64,000 nt of DNA from Candidatus Rifleibacteriota bacterium (lineage in GTDB: Bacteria; Muiribacteriota; Ozemobacteria; Ozemobacterales; Ozemobacteraceae): contig JADFZL010000001.1 in NCBI GenBank assembly GCA_015232575.1, forward strand, positions 558,001 to 622,000. The letters are read 5' to 3'. A program made the position numbers and the translations under genes. Positions 33,824 through 43,393 of this stretch are shown one piece after another. Position 1 is the stretch's first letter. The number at the start of each line of letters is the position of its first letter. The notes beneath the pieces were generated by a model. It saw only the letters and a program-made list of their open reading frames with translations, had not been told where the DNA came from and did no database searches.

Positions 33824-34237
33824 CGTGACTATCCTTATTTTTACAATCTTATTGATTCAAAAAACTTATTAAAAGGAAATTCCTTCGCAAAATAAATGAT
33901 TAAGTAAAAGAACCTTCTCCTTATAACGGTAAAGTATCTACTCAATAATTCGGGGTATTATAAAAAAACTGAAACAAACGCAGGAAAAACTGTATTTTTC
34001 CTTCGATATAGGATAACATAAAATCTCGTAATTTTAAAATAAATTGATCCTAAAATACCAGAGTTCTTGAAGCTGAAAAGATATTCATCAGAGAACTTTT
34101 GAACGTAAGAGATTTTTCAATCTCAAATTAATGGACTCAATTAAGAGCTTCAAAAAATACTTTTTATCAATCAAAAATCTGAATTGAAAGAATTTTCGCA
34201 GATGTGAAAATCAGCTCATTGGGAGAAAAAAAGTATC
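33824..34237. other. Divergent intergenic region, no gene seen
   Basis: 414 AT-rich bases between the radical SAM operon (minus) and the ADP-ribosylglycohydrolase-like gene (plus). TATAAT on the minus strand at 33956-33961 could be the -10 of the radical SAM operon, although no good -35 accompanies it. No RNA or repeat stands out. Confidence 0.4.
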
Positions 34238-35845
34238 ATGAGTATTCTTTTTTCCATGCAATATTCTTTTTCAAACGAAGATCCAGATAATGTTTCCTCT
34301 AACAGAATCAAGGGAGCTCTCTACGGTCATGCCATCGGAGATGCTCTTGGAATAGGAACTAAATTCTTATCTGCTAAAGAAGTAACCCGTTTGTATCCAG
34401 GTGGACTGAAATCAATTGGCGACATAATTCTTCAGGATCATACACGTCGATGGAAAAAGGGCGATTGGACTGAAGTTACGGAGCAGATGCTCTGTGTTTT
34501 TGACACCCTGCACTTGCATAATCACATCGTACCGGAAGTCCTGGCAAAATATCTGTTCGAACGGCAGGGAACAGATGTTGCGCGGGGAATTAAAAGAATC
34601 TCAGCACATCCAACGTTTCTCATTGATCCATTTCGATCTGCCAAGGCCATTTTTGAGCGAGCACGGGGGAAAATAGCTGATAATGGTGCTCTTATTCGTA
34701 CCACAATAACCGGCCTCTGGAATTTTCATGATATTGATTGCGTTAAAGCGAATGCTGAAAAAGCATGTCTTGTCACTCATTATAACCGCCGCTGTGCTGA
34801 CGCGTGCATTGCTGTATCATGTGCAATAGCAGCTCTGATAAGCGGGAAAACTCCAGCAGAAGCAATACACATTGCAGATGAAAAAACTGCGGGAGTTTTT
34901 TCAGATTTTTTCACAGGTGGAATTGATAGACCTATTTCCAGCTACGGACTCAATGACAACGATGGGATAGGAGATTCCGACAAAACATTTTTTGCGGCGT
35001 TTCATGTTATGAAATATTCTGATTGCTTCTTGAACGGTTTGATAGATGTAATCAAGGAAGGCGGTGATTCAACAGGCAACGGAGCAGTAGCAGGAGCAAT
35101 GCTGGGCGCACGATTCGGTTTTTCTGGAATACCTGATGATCTTGTTAAAGATCTCCGACTGTCTCAGCAACTTGAGGATTGCCTTAATATGCGCCCTCCT
35201 GAAGTAAAAACCATTTCTGAAGAAAACGAAACTGATGTTAATCCATCAGTTTTTTCCTCAGTTTCATTTAATGTTTTATTCACCATTCATCGGTCCCTGG
35301 TTTCAGCAATACGATCAGGAGCACGTTTCAGTGTCAAATTAATTGACTTTCTCACGGGCTGGATCACGGAAGATGTATATTTTGTGGTAAATGAAGAATC
35401 TGGAGAAGAGATCGTTGAGTTTGTGGACGAGAACCGCCGAAATAGCTTTATTATTCGCATTGCTGGCGCTATAGTTATCTTTCTGATAACAATTCAAATA
35501 TTCAACATTTTCAGAGAACCACTGGCAAAGATTGAACAGAAATCTTTTCAGGACATATTCAATACTTTCTCAAAAAAACCTGATAATCCAAAGATATCAT
35601 CTGATAACCTGATTAAACCGGTTAAACCATCCAAAGTGCCTGTTACCGGGAAATCTGCCGTTTCTTTTTCACCTTCTGTTGCTTCACCTTCTGCGCCTTC
35701 TTCTTCACCTTCTGCGATTGCTTCTTCACCTTCTGCGATTGCTTCTTCACCTTCTGCTCAGTTGCATAAAAAAATCATTCTGCAACAAAAACCAGATATA
35801 AAAGGTGAAAAGAAATGTCCAAATTGCGGTGCCCAGATTAAGTGA
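34238..35845 (+). CDS. ADP-ribosylglycohydrolase-like protein with transmembrane segment and zinc-ribbon end
   Basis: A 535-residue protein. Residues about 24-310 follow the DraG/ADP-ribosylglycohydrolase fold: IKGALYGHAIGDALGIG at the start, GDWTEVTEQ (about 75-85) where TDDT is usual, and GGDSTGNGAVAGAMLGA (about 273-290) where DxDT is usual. A hydrophobic helix lies at about 405-424 (IAGAIVIFLITIQIF), then a Ser/Pro/Ala repeat linker (SPSAIAS units, 21-base DNA repeats at about 35700-35760), and a C-terminal half zinc ribbon CPNCGAQIK. Several metal ligands are changed, so it may be inactive or altered. GGGAG precedes the ATG. Confidence 0.75.
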   Translation: MSILFSMQYSFSNEDPDNVSSNRIKGALYGHAIGDALGIGTKFLSAKEVTRLYPGGLKSIGDIILQDHTRRWKKGDWTEVTEQMLCVFDTLHLHNHIVPEVLAKYLFERQGTDVARGIKRISAHPTFLIDPFRSAKAIFERARGKIADNGALIRTTITGLWNFHDIDCVKANAEKACLVTHYNRRCADACIAVSCAIAALISGKTPAEAIHIADEKTAGVFSDFFTGGIDRPISSYGLNDNDGIGDSDKTFFAAFHVMKYSDCFLNGLIDVIKEGGDSTGNGAVAGAMLGARFGFSGIPDDLVKDLRLSQQLEDCLNMRPPEVKTISEENETDVNPSVFSSVSFNVLFTIHRSLVSAIRSGARFSVKLIDFLTGWITEDVYFVVNEESGEEIVEFVDENRRNSFIIRIAGAIVIFLITIQIFNIFREPLAKIEQKSFQDIFNTFSKKPDNPKISSDNLIKPVKPSKVPVTGKSAVSFSPSVASPSAPSSSPSAIASSPSAIASSPSAQLHKKIILQQKPDIKGEKKCPNCGAQIK

Positions 35846-36218
35846 AAAATACGGCACTTGCAAAATCTCCAGCTTAAAATTTGCAAAAGATGGTAATTTC
35901 CCATCAATGCAGAATTTCACAGGTCTGACTTCGACTTCGACTTCGCTTTAACGCCGAAAAGTCACAAAAGTCGTTCCCTGAGCTAAGTACAGCAATTCAT
36001 AATAAAGGAGTCATAAACCATGTCATTTCGACCGAAGGGAGAAATCTCGCATTTATGGGATAAAATTAACACGCAAATTTGCCCCGTATTTAAGATTTTG
36101 CGTACTAAGCAAATCAGCTAAATAATAATCTATACATTTCTCTCGATAACACTCACTTTACATTGAAATCTGAAAATTGCCATGTTATGATTTCCATTGA
36201 AATCATCAGGAGACTTTT
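35846..36218. other. Intergenic, contains a dispersed repeat
   Basis: 373 bases. A GTCATTTCGACC-family repeat lies at 36022-36050. A short GACTTCGACTTCGACTTCG run lies at 35928-35946. No gene is seen. The rest is the leader of the symporter gene, which has AGGAG before its ATG. Confidence 0.6.
36022..36050 (+). repeat. Dispersed repeat, GTCATTTCGACC family, copy 2
   Basis: GTCATTTCGACCGAAGGGAG followed by AAATCTCGC. Shares 26 of its first 28 bases with copy 1 at 18264. Confidence 0.75.
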
Positions 36219-38021
36219 ATGAAACTTACTTTATTAGACTGGGCAATAATAGCTGGGTATTTTTTGATTAACTTGCTGATTGGGTTGTACTACCGCAGTC
36301 GTGCAACCAAATCGACAGAGGAGTATTTCGTCGGGGGACGAAATGTTTCATGGTGGCTGGCTGGAACCAGTATGGTTGCCACAACATTTGCCGCTGATAC
36401 TCCACTTGCAGTAACAGGTTTGGTGGCCAGCTATGGAATAGCTGGAAACTGGCTGTGGTGGAATATGCTGATGAGCAGTATGTTCACAGTCTTCTTTTTT
36501 GCCAGGTTATGGCGTCGATCAGAAGTTATGACTGATGTTGAGTTTGCCGAAATCCGTTACGGAGGAGCCCCTGCTGCATTTCTGCGCGGTTTCAGGGCTT
36601 TATACCTCGGAATCCCGATCAACTGCATAATTCTTGGCTGGGTTAACCTCGCAATGGTTAAGATCCTTATGATGATATTCAATTTCTCAGATGTCATACT
36701 TATGGGAATAACGTTTAATCCAAAACTTCAGGCTTTGCTTATCGTATTTGCTATAATGATTGTTACTTCGTCCATTTCAACATTATCCGGAGTCTGGGGC
36801 GTTCTCGTAACCGACCTGTTCCAGTTTGTATTGAAAATGGGAATGGTTGTTGTACTTGCTTATTATTCCGTTACAGCATGCGGTGGAATGGAGCAGATGA
36901 TCGAGAAACTAAACACAATAGGAGCAGCAAAAGGGAACGGTTCATTCTTGTCCTTTGCGCCTGATATCGGCTCAACCTGGATGCCCATGATTACGTTTTT
37001 CATGTTTCTTTTTGTCACCTGGTGGGCTACCTGGTATCCCGGCGCTGAACCAGGCGGTGGCGGCTACATTGCACAACGAATGTTCTGCGCCAAGGACGAA
37101 AAGAATTCTCTGCTTGCAACCCTCTGGTTCAGCATTGCCCATTATGCAGTCCGCCCATGGCCATGGATACTGACAGCACTGGCTTCCCTTGTACTTTATC
37201 CTGATTTGGTCGATAAAGAATCCGGATTCATCAAAACAATTGTTGATCCAAACGTATTTCCTGTGGCTTTGCGTGGAGTTATGATAGCTGCCTTCGCAGC
37301 CGCGTACATGTCTACCGTGGCAACACAGCTTAATTGGGGCGCTTCTTACATGGTCAACGATTTTTATCGAAGATTCTGGGTAAAAGATCGCGACGAGAAA
37401 CACTATGTCATTGCTTCTCAGGTGGCAACTGTGCTTTTGATGATCGCTTCGACAATTGTTACATATTACCAGGATTCTATTTCTGGAGCATGGAAACTGC
37501 TTCTCGCCCTTGGCGCCGGCACTGGCAGCGTGCTTATCCTCAGATGGTTCTGGTGGAGAATCAATGCATGGAGTGAAATATCGGCAATGGGCACTTCCTT
37601 TGTAGTCTCGCTCGTAATGATGTACGGATTTAAATTAAATTCTGATGATCCACGTGAATTTGCATACTCTGTACTCACAACAGTGGCATGTTCAACAGTT
37701 GTATGGCTGATAACAACCTTTATGACAGCACCAGAGGAAAGATCGAAACTTTTGTCATTCTATCGAAAGGTTCGTCCAAATGCCTGGTTATGGGGAGACA
37801 TCGCCAAAGAAGCTTCTGAAATTTCCCCTCCCAAAGACGGTTTAAGCAATTTGCTTGATTTTTTTGCCGGCTGTATCATGGTTTACATGATTCTGTTTGG
37901 TGTTGGAAAAATTATTTTTGGACAACCCGGTCTCGGAATTATTTTTCTGTTGATCGCCACAGTTGCCGCCGGAGTCGTCTACTGGGATCTTAACCGACGC
38001 GGCTGGAAAGTAATGGACTGA
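36219..38021 (+). CDS. Sodium/solute symporter (SSS family)
   Basis: A 600-residue transporter with about 13-14 helices. The N-terminus has YYRSRATKSTEEYFVGGRNVSWW and TSMVATTFAADTPLAVTG, typical of the sodium:solute symporter family. Its neighbours (GH20 hexosaminidase three bases downstream, then a convergent NagX-like acyltransferase) suggest it imports N-acetylglucosamine, chitobiose or a related sugar; substrate is inferred from context only. AGGAG lies before the ATG. Confidence 0.85.
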   Translation: MKLTLLDWAIIAGYFLINLLIGLYYRSRATKSTEEYFVGGRNVSWWLAGTSMVATTFAADTPLAVTGLVASYGIAGNWLWWNMLMSSMFTVFFFARLWRRSEVMTDVEFAEIRYGGAPAAFLRGFRALYLGIPINCIILGWVNLAMVKILMMIFNFSDVILMGITFNPKLQALLIVFAIMIVTSSISTLSGVWGVLVTDLFQFVLKMGMVVVLAYYSVTACGGMEQMIEKLNTIGAAKGNGSFLSFAPDIGSTWMPMITFFMFLFVTWWATWYPGAEPGGGGYIAQRMFCAKDEKNSLLATLWFSIAHYAVRPWPWILTALASLVLYPDLVDKESGFIKTIVDPNVFPVALRGVMIAAFAAAYMSTVATQLNWGASYMVNDFYRRFWVKDRDEKHYVIASQVATVLLMIASTIVTYYQDSISGAWKLLLALGAGTGSVLILRWFWWRINAWSEISAMGTSFVVSLVMMYGFKLNSDDPREFAYSVLTTVACSTVVWLITTFMTAPEERSKLLSFYRKVRPNAWLWGDIAKEASEISPPKDGLSNLLDFFAGCIMVYMILFGVGKIIFGQPGLGIIFLLIATVAAGVVYWDLNRRGWKVMD

Positions 38022-38024
38022 AAA

Positions 38025-40751
38025 ATGGTGCAAACACTCAGTCAAACCCGTCAATATTCTGCTAATTCCTGTTTCAGGAATACAATAATGCTCCATTTGC
38101 TGATCATATTCACTTTGTCTGGTGCTGCTAATGCCATGGAAAGCAAAATGTTTGATGCTGACAAAATTTCCATCAATTGGAAATTGCTTGAAAATAAGCC
38201 TCAGAAAAAAGCAGTTTTCACTTTTTGCAACAATAGTCAGATGAATTTTCCCGCAAAAGGCTGGACCATTTACTTCAGCTCCTCCCAGAGAATAGATTCT
38301 GATAAAACTGCACGCAATGACAATATTGTCAATATTGTCCATTTAAATGGTGATGTTTATAGGCTTACTCCAACAAAAAGCTTTCATGAAATTAAACCTG
38401 GTGAGAAAGTCTGTGCTGCTTATTTTTTTAATGGCCAGATTCTAAATTGTTCTGCTGCGCCTTCTGGGTTGTACATCGTATGGGACGCCTCTCCTGGAAA
38501 GGGATTCCTGCTTTCTGACTTCAATGTTTTTCCAATAAAAGACCCAAATTCAGGTTTTATTTCACCTGCTGGAATTTATAGAAAGGATCTTCATGTACAG
38601 GATATTCCGGAATCAGAACTGACGAAGATTTTCCCCACTCCTTATTCCTACAGGGAATTACCTGCTGAATTTCGATTGTCTGCCGATGTACGGATTATTT
38701 TTGATTCGGCATTTACTCGTGAGGCAACTTATCTATCAAAAGAATTATCAACTTTGCTTGGAAAAAATGTATTATCTGCAGTTTCAGAGACACCGATTTC
38801 TTCATGTAAACAGAACGAGAGCGTTTTCCAAAAAAGTTGTCGCAAATCTAGTTATCTGAATCATTCTGTTAAAGACGCTATTTGTACAAACGCGCGAAAA
38901 CTTATTATTCTCCGAAAAGTTGAAACACTCGAAAATCCTGACCTGCCATACAGTCGGGAAGGTTATCAGCTAAAAGTTTCCTCTGATAAAATTGAAATAT
39001 CTGCAATAACTTCTTCTGGCATTTTTTACGGAATTCAGTCCCTGAAATCTTTGATGCCTCCATCTTCCTGGAAAAACCCACAGAATTCAATCAGAATTCC
39101 TTCTGTTGAAGTTTCAGATTTTCCTCGTTTTGAATATAGAAGCCTGTTGCTGGATGTCGCACGCAACTTTAAAACGAAAGAAAAAGTTCTAAAAGTGCTT
39201 GATCTGATGGCACTTTATAAATTAAACGTTCTGCATTTTCACCTGATAGACGACGAAGGATGGCGCCTGGAAATCCCTTCGCTGCCTGAGCTTACAGAGG
39301 TTGGGGGAAAACGCGGACACTCTCTGGACAGCAGTACAATGCTGCTTCCCTCTTATGGCGCTGGTCCGGAGCCCGGCAAAACATTGGCCAGTGGGTATTA
39401 CACCCGTTCCGATTTTATCGAAATCCTGAAATATGCTGATGAACGACATATTCAGGTGATCCCGGAAATTGAATCTCCGGGGCATAGCAGGTCAGCAATT
39501 AAAGCCATGGATGCACGGTATAAAAGATTGATGAATTCAGGAAAAAGGGAAGAAGCCGAATTCTATCTGCTGCATGACGTCAATGATAGATCAAAGCATG
39601 AATCAGCCCAATTATGGAACGACAACATCATGTGTGTCGCCTTGCCTTCTGTTTATCGCTTCCTTGAGAAAGTGGTCGATGAAATAGTCAGTATTTATAA
39701 TGAAGCTGAAGTGCCTCTTTCCACAATACATTTTGGCGGCGATGAGGTTCCGGCTGGTTCATGGGAAAAATCTCCTGCCTGCCGGAAATTACTCAAGACG
39801 GATACTTCACTTAGTACAATTGATGACTTGTGGTATTACTTTTATTCCAGAATAAATTCTATGCTGAAAGCCCGAAATCTTTATCTTTCAGGCTGGGAAG
39901 AAGTGGCACTGCGAAAAACGTTGCTTGATGGTGAAAAAAAGATGATTCCCAACCCTGATTTTGTTGGGGAAAACTTTCATGTGCATGTCTGGAACAACAT
40001 GATTGGATGGGGCGCAGAAGACCTTCCGTATAAACTTGCCAATGCCGGATACAAAGTTGTACTTTCCTGCGTAAGCAATAATTATTTTGATCTTGCCTAT
40101 TCAAAATCCCCCGATGAACCTGGTTACTACTGGGGCGGCTTTCAGGATATCGACAAGCCGTTTTACTTTGTACCATACGATTATTACAAAACCACCAGGG
40201 AAGATGCAGCAGGAAATCCTGCTGATCCAGCTAATTTTTTTGGAAAAGAGCGTTTGACTGATTTTGGTAAGTCTAATATTGTCGGAATTCAGGGATTGTT
40301 ATGGGGTGAAAATGTCAGAAGTAATGAATTGCTTGATTACCTGCTGCTGCCGAAACTCCTCGGACTGGCAGAACGTGCATGGGCAAAAGATCCATCCTGG
40401 GGAACCGGAAATGGCGGATCGAAAACGGACCAGAACTTGAACAGAAAATTGTATGACCAGGACTGGTCAAAGTTTGTTAACACCGTTGGCAAAAGAGAAA
40501 TGCCGCGACTTGATTCCTTTGCCGGTGGGTATAAATATCGAATTCCACCAGTTGGTGCTATTAAAAAAAATGGGCGGATAATGATAAATATCCAGATTCC
40601 AGGTTTGGTTCTCCGCTACACAAATGATGGAAGCGAGCCGACTGTACAAAGCAAACAATGCAGAGACAGCATCTCCGAAAAAGGAACACTCAAGATACGG
40701 GCATTCGATTCACAGGGAAGAGGTGGCAAAATCACAACAATTGAGAATTAA
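38025..40751 (+). CDS. Beta-N-acetylhexosaminidase, GH20 (chitobiase type)
   Basis: A 908-residue exported enzyme that would release terminal N-acetylglucosamine or N-acetylgalactosamine. Domains in order: signal region, N-terminal CHB_HEX-like sandwich (about 45-165), GH20b domain (about 200-360), and a GH20 barrel (about 365-800) with HFGGDEVP, whose Asp-Glu pair (about 573-574) is the catalytic signature. FHLIDDEGWRLEIP and RHIQVIPEIESPGHSRS are further family motifs. A C-terminal immunoglobulin-like tail follows. A second ATG (38088) starts directly at the hydrophobic signal and may be the true start. Confidence 0.92.
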   Translation: MVQTLSQTRQYSANSCFRNTIMLHLLIIFTLSGAANAMESKMFDADKISINWKLLENKPQKKAVFTFCNNSQMNFPAKGWTIYFSSSQRIDSDKTARNDNIVNIVHLNGDVYRLTPTKSFHEIKPGEKVCAAYFFNGQILNCSAAPSGLYIVWDASPGKGFLLSDFNVFPIKDPNSGFISPAGIYRKDLHVQDIPESELTKIFPTPYSYRELPAEFRLSADVRIIFDSAFTREATYLSKELSTLLGKNVLSAVSETPISSCKQNESVFQKSCRKSSYLNHSVKDAICTNARKLIILRKVETLENPDLPYSREGYQLKVSSDKIEISAITSSGIFYGIQSLKSLMPPSSWKNPQNSIRIPSVEVSDFPRFEYRSLLLDVARNFKTKEKVLKVLDLMALYKLNVLHFHLIDDEGWRLEIPSLPELTEVGGKRGHSLDSSTMLLPSYGAGPEPGKTLASGYYTRSDFIEILKYADERHIQVIPEIESPGHSRSAIKAMDARYKRLMNSGKREEAEFYLLHDVNDRSKHESAQLWNDNIMCVALPSVYRFLEKVVDEIVSIYNEAEVPLSTIHFGGDEVPAGSWEKSPACRKLLKTDTSLSTIDDLWYYFYSRINSMLKARNLYLSGWEEVALRKTLLDGEKKMIPNPDFVGENFHVHVWNNMIGWGAEDLPYKLANAGYKVVLSCVSNNYFDLAYSKSPDEPGYYWGGFQDIDKPFYFVPYDYYKTTREDAAGNPADPANFFGKERLTDFGKSNIVGIQGLLWGENVRSNELLDYLLLPKLLGLAERAWAKDPSWGTGNGGSKTDQNLNRKLYDQDWSKFVNTVGKREMPRLDSFAGGYKYRIPPVGAIKKNGRIMINIQIPGLVLRYTNDGSEPTVQSKQCRDSISEKGTLKIRAFDSQGRGGKITTIEN

Positions 40752-40826
40752 TGACACTGTAGCACGCCAAAATATCATGCAGTTACAGAATTTCGGCAAT
40801 TTTTTACATCGCAGTGTCGAATTAGT

Positions 40827-41984
40827 CTACACTTTAATAAACCATTTTTTCCTGTACATCACCCAGGCGATAAGTCCAATTGAAAAAACGGTAAGAAGTG
40901 CGTAAACCAGAGAGGCATTAAGAGGCTCAAAATGTACAAGTAAAAACCTGTGGTATATGCAATCTTTCAAAGACAGGGAAGATGCAGCAGAGTCTGGATT
41001 CTGGACAGATACGGAAATATTTGACAAGATATTTTCCTGAATTGAAGACAATACATAAATAAAAATGGCATTCATTCCAAAAACAATGCACGGAAATGAC
41101 CATTTCTGGTATCCCTTTGCATCAATAAGAAAATAAAAAACGGCAAAAAGGCCCAGCGACCATCCGGCCATAAAGATAGCATACGTTGAGGTCCACAAAC
41201 TCTTATTTATCGGCATCCAGAAGCTGAGGAATGCACCGATAAAAAGCAATCCCGCACTGAAAACAAACATCCAGGAAGTTTTTTCTTCTGCGCTGTGGGA
41301 AGAGGTTCTCAGATATTCCCCCGTTAAGATTCCGGCAAGTGTAGTTGCCAGAGAGGGAATTGTGCTTATTATTCCTTCCGGGTCCCATGTACATGTGTAT
41401 TTCCACATGTGGCCTTTCAGAAAAATTGAGTCAATGTAAGACGCAAAGTTGCTGTTCGCTTCAAGATTTCCCAACACAATTCCAGGAACGGGAATAAACT
41501 TCATCATCACCCAATAAGAGGAAAGCAACCCTACAATGATGGCTATCTGCCCCCGGACTGAGAAATACAAATACACCAGCGTGGAAAAAAAGTAACAGAT
41601 TGCAATTCGCTGCAAAACTCCCGGAATTCTAACTGTTGCAAGATCGAAAGTGGATTTTCCAATTAATCCAAAGGGAAAGCAACTCAAAAACAGTCCCAGA
41701 CCAAAAATAATCGCCGCCCGGCGGAATGCTTGTACAATAATCGCCGAGTTGCTGTCGCCCTTGCCTTTTCGAACTGCAAAGGAAAAAGTCATGGCAACTC
41801 CAACTATCCACAGAAAGGATGGAAAAATGGTGTCAGTAAACGTCCAGCCATGCCAGGATGCATGCTCAAGCTGCTGATAGATTTTTTCCCAGGACCCGGG
41901 ATTATTAACCAACACCATGCTCATCATGGTAAATCCACGGAATGCATCAAGCGAGATAAGTCTCGGCGGTTTTTCCATAAACAT
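40827..41984 (-). CDS. NagX/HGSNAT-like membrane acyltransferase (DUF5009)
   Basis: A 385-residue membrane protein with about ten helices. The N-terminus RLISLDAFRGFTMMSMVLVNN, followed by the HASWHGWTFTDTIFPSFLW phrase, is the signature of the family that includes heparan-alpha-glucosaminide N-acetyltransferase and bacterial NagX. It may acetylate amino sugars across the membrane. It is convergent with the GH20 gene (75 bases between), and the cluster looks like amino-sugar scavenging. Start is ATG 41984, with a second ATG two codons in. Confidence 0.85.
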   Translation of the reverse strand: MFMEKPPRLISLDAFRGFTMMSMVLVNNPGSWEKIYQQLEHASWHGWTFTDTIFPSFLWIVGVAMTFSFAVRKGKGDSNSAIIVQAFRRAAIIFGLGLFLSCFPFGLIGKSTFDLATVRIPGVLQRIAICYFFSTLVYLYFSVRGQIAIIVGLLSSYWVMMKFIPVPGIVLGNLEANSNFASYIDSIFLKGHMWKYTCTWDPEGIISTIPSLATTLAGILTGEYLRTSSHSAEEKTSWMFVFSAGLLFIGAFLSFWMPINKSLWTSTYAIFMAGWSLGLFAVFYFLIDAKGYQKWSFPCIVFGMNAIFIYVLSSIQENILSNISVSVQNPDSAASSLSLKDCIYHRFLLVHFEPLNASLVYALLTVFSIGLIAWVMYRKKWFIKV

Positions 41985-42021
41985 CTTTTAAATATTTCCC
42001 CTTTATTAATACTTGCTGTGA

Positions 42022-43176
42022 TTAGAGTGTTCTTCCGGCAATTGGAATTGAAGAAAGATCGCTTAGAGGTAACACGGTTATCTGTTTGTCTATCTTTACT
42101 GATTGTTTTCCGGGGTAAACAATCCACAGGTGTGACAAATTAAGATCTTCAATTGCTATTTGCATGGAGCGAGTTGCTTTTGGTGTTTCTGAGAATTTAT
42201 ACTCAAAACCATATTTTTTTCCATTTGAAATAATCATTAAATCAAGTTCTGCTCCAGTGTGGGAAGCCCAGAAATATGCGTCGGCAGGTTTCAGAGCGCG
42301 CATAGTTTCTTCGATCGCAAATCCTTCCCACGATGCTCCAACTTTTGGGTGCGACATCAAAGCATTTTTGTCGTAAATAGAAAGAAATGAGTGGAAAATT
42401 CCGCTGTCGCGAAAATATATCTTTGGAGATTTTACCTGTCGTTTAGAAATATTTTCATACCACGGTTGAAGTTGGCGTATCATGAAAGTGCCAGTCAGAA
42501 GATCCAAATACCTTTTAATTGTGTGATCGCTTAAACCAAGTGACCGCGACAGATCTGATGCACTCCATATCTGCCCATGATAATGAGCCAGCATAGTCCA
42601 GAACTTACGCATTGCCACCGCAGGAATTTTCAGTCCAAGAGATGGAAGATCACGCTCAAGAAAAGTCTGAATAAAATTTTCACGCCACTTCACGCTATTT
42701 TCATTTGATTTTGAAAGAAAAGAACGCGGAAAACCACCTCTCATCCAGAGTTTTTTTTCATCCATAACACCTGTTTCTGACAGTTCAAACCCTGATACTT
42801 CAATAAATTCAACACGTCCTGCAAGGCTTTCAGATGCATACCTGACAATTCCAGGTGAAGCACTGCCAAGAATCAGGAATTTTGCGTGCTTTCCAGGTCG
42901 ATCAGCCAGAATGCGAAGGACATTAAATAATTCAGGCTTCCTTTGAATTTCATCCAGCACAATCAAGCCGGTGAGTTCACCCAACGCCATCTCAGGATTT
43001 TGAAGACGGAAGTCATCAACTGAAGATTCCAGATCGAAAAAAAATGTCTTACGCCCCGAAGAAAACTGTCTTGCCAGGGTAGTTTTTCCACATTGCCTCG
43101 GACCAAGTATTGCGACAACTGGAGACCGCTTCAATGCCTTTTCAATCTGCTTAATATATTTCGGACGATTAATCAT
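42022..43176 (-). CDS. DUF4143/AAA-type ATP-binding protein
   Basis: A 384-residue protein. Walker A GPRQCGKTTLA (about residues 25-35), Walker B LIVLDEIQRKPELF (about 70-83) and sensor-like LILGSASPGIV are present, followed by the C-terminal DUF4143 region (DLSRSLGLSDHTIKRYLDLL; GFAIEETMRALKP). Such proteins are common, often mobile, and of unknown role. The ATG at 43176 is preferred; a longer frame to 43224 runs into the inverted repeat. It is divergent from the SIR2-NACHT-HEAT gene and marks the left edge of the accessory island. Confidence 0.85.
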   Translation of the reverse strand: MINRPKYIKQIEKALKRSPVVAILGPRQCGKTTLARQFSSGRKTFFFDLESSVDDFRLQNPEMALGELTGLIVLDEIQRKPELFNVLRILADRPGKHAKFLILGSASPGIVRYASESLAGRVEFIEVSGFELSETGVMDEKKLWMRGGFPRSFLSKSNENSVKWRENFIQTFLERDLPSLGLKIPAVAMRKFWTMLAHYHGQIWSASDLSRSLGLSDHTIKRYLDLLTGTFMIRQLQPWYENISKRQVKSPKIYFRDSGIFHSFLSIYDKNALMSHPKVGASWEGFAIEETMRALKPADAYFWASHTGAELDLMIISNGKKYGFEYKFSETPKATRSMQIAIEDLNLSHLWIVYPGKQSVKIDKQITVLPLSDLSSIPIAGRTL

Positions 43177-43184
43177 AAAATAAT

Positions 43185-43231
43185 AATAACATTGAAAATT
43201 CGAACTTGCAATTCGAATTTTCAATGTTATT
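43185..43231. repeat. Perfect 20-bp inverted repeat upstream of the DUF4143 gene
   Basis: AATAACATTGAAAATTCGAA (43185-43204) and its exact complement (43212-43231) surround a seven-base loop CTTGCAA. It lies between two divergent genes and could be an operator, a hairpin in the DUF4143 leader, or the trace of a mobile element end. Confidence 0.9.
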
Positions 43232-43276
43232 TCATTTTCTCGAAAATACTAAAGCATTCTAATATATTGTAAAGCG

Positions 43277-43296
43277 TTCCATTTTTTGTAATGGAA
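43277..43296. repeat. Short hairpin and direct repeats in the divergent promoter region
   Basis: TTCCATT-TTTTGT-AATGGAA hairpin. Just upstream, TAAAGCATTC and TAAAGCGTTC form a direct repeat, spaced about 21 bases. They lie between the long inverted repeat and the SIR2 promoter and could be a regulator binding site. Confidence 0.5.
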
Positions 43297-43325
43297 TATG
43301 ATGGCTTTATACGTGGCTGCTCTTG

Positions 43326-43334
43326 TGCTATAAT
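43326..43334 (+). promoter_or_regulatory. Extended -10 promoter for the SIR2-NACHT-HEAT operon
   Basis: TGCTATAAT matches TGNTATAAT and lies about 60 bases before the ATG at 43394. The -35 is weak (TTTATA, 17 bases upstream), as often seen with extended -10 promoters. Confidence 0.55.
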
Positions 43335-43393
43335 TGCAGAAGATCGACTTTACCAATTTTAGTGTTTATCATTAGCTTAAGCAGGTAGCAAAT

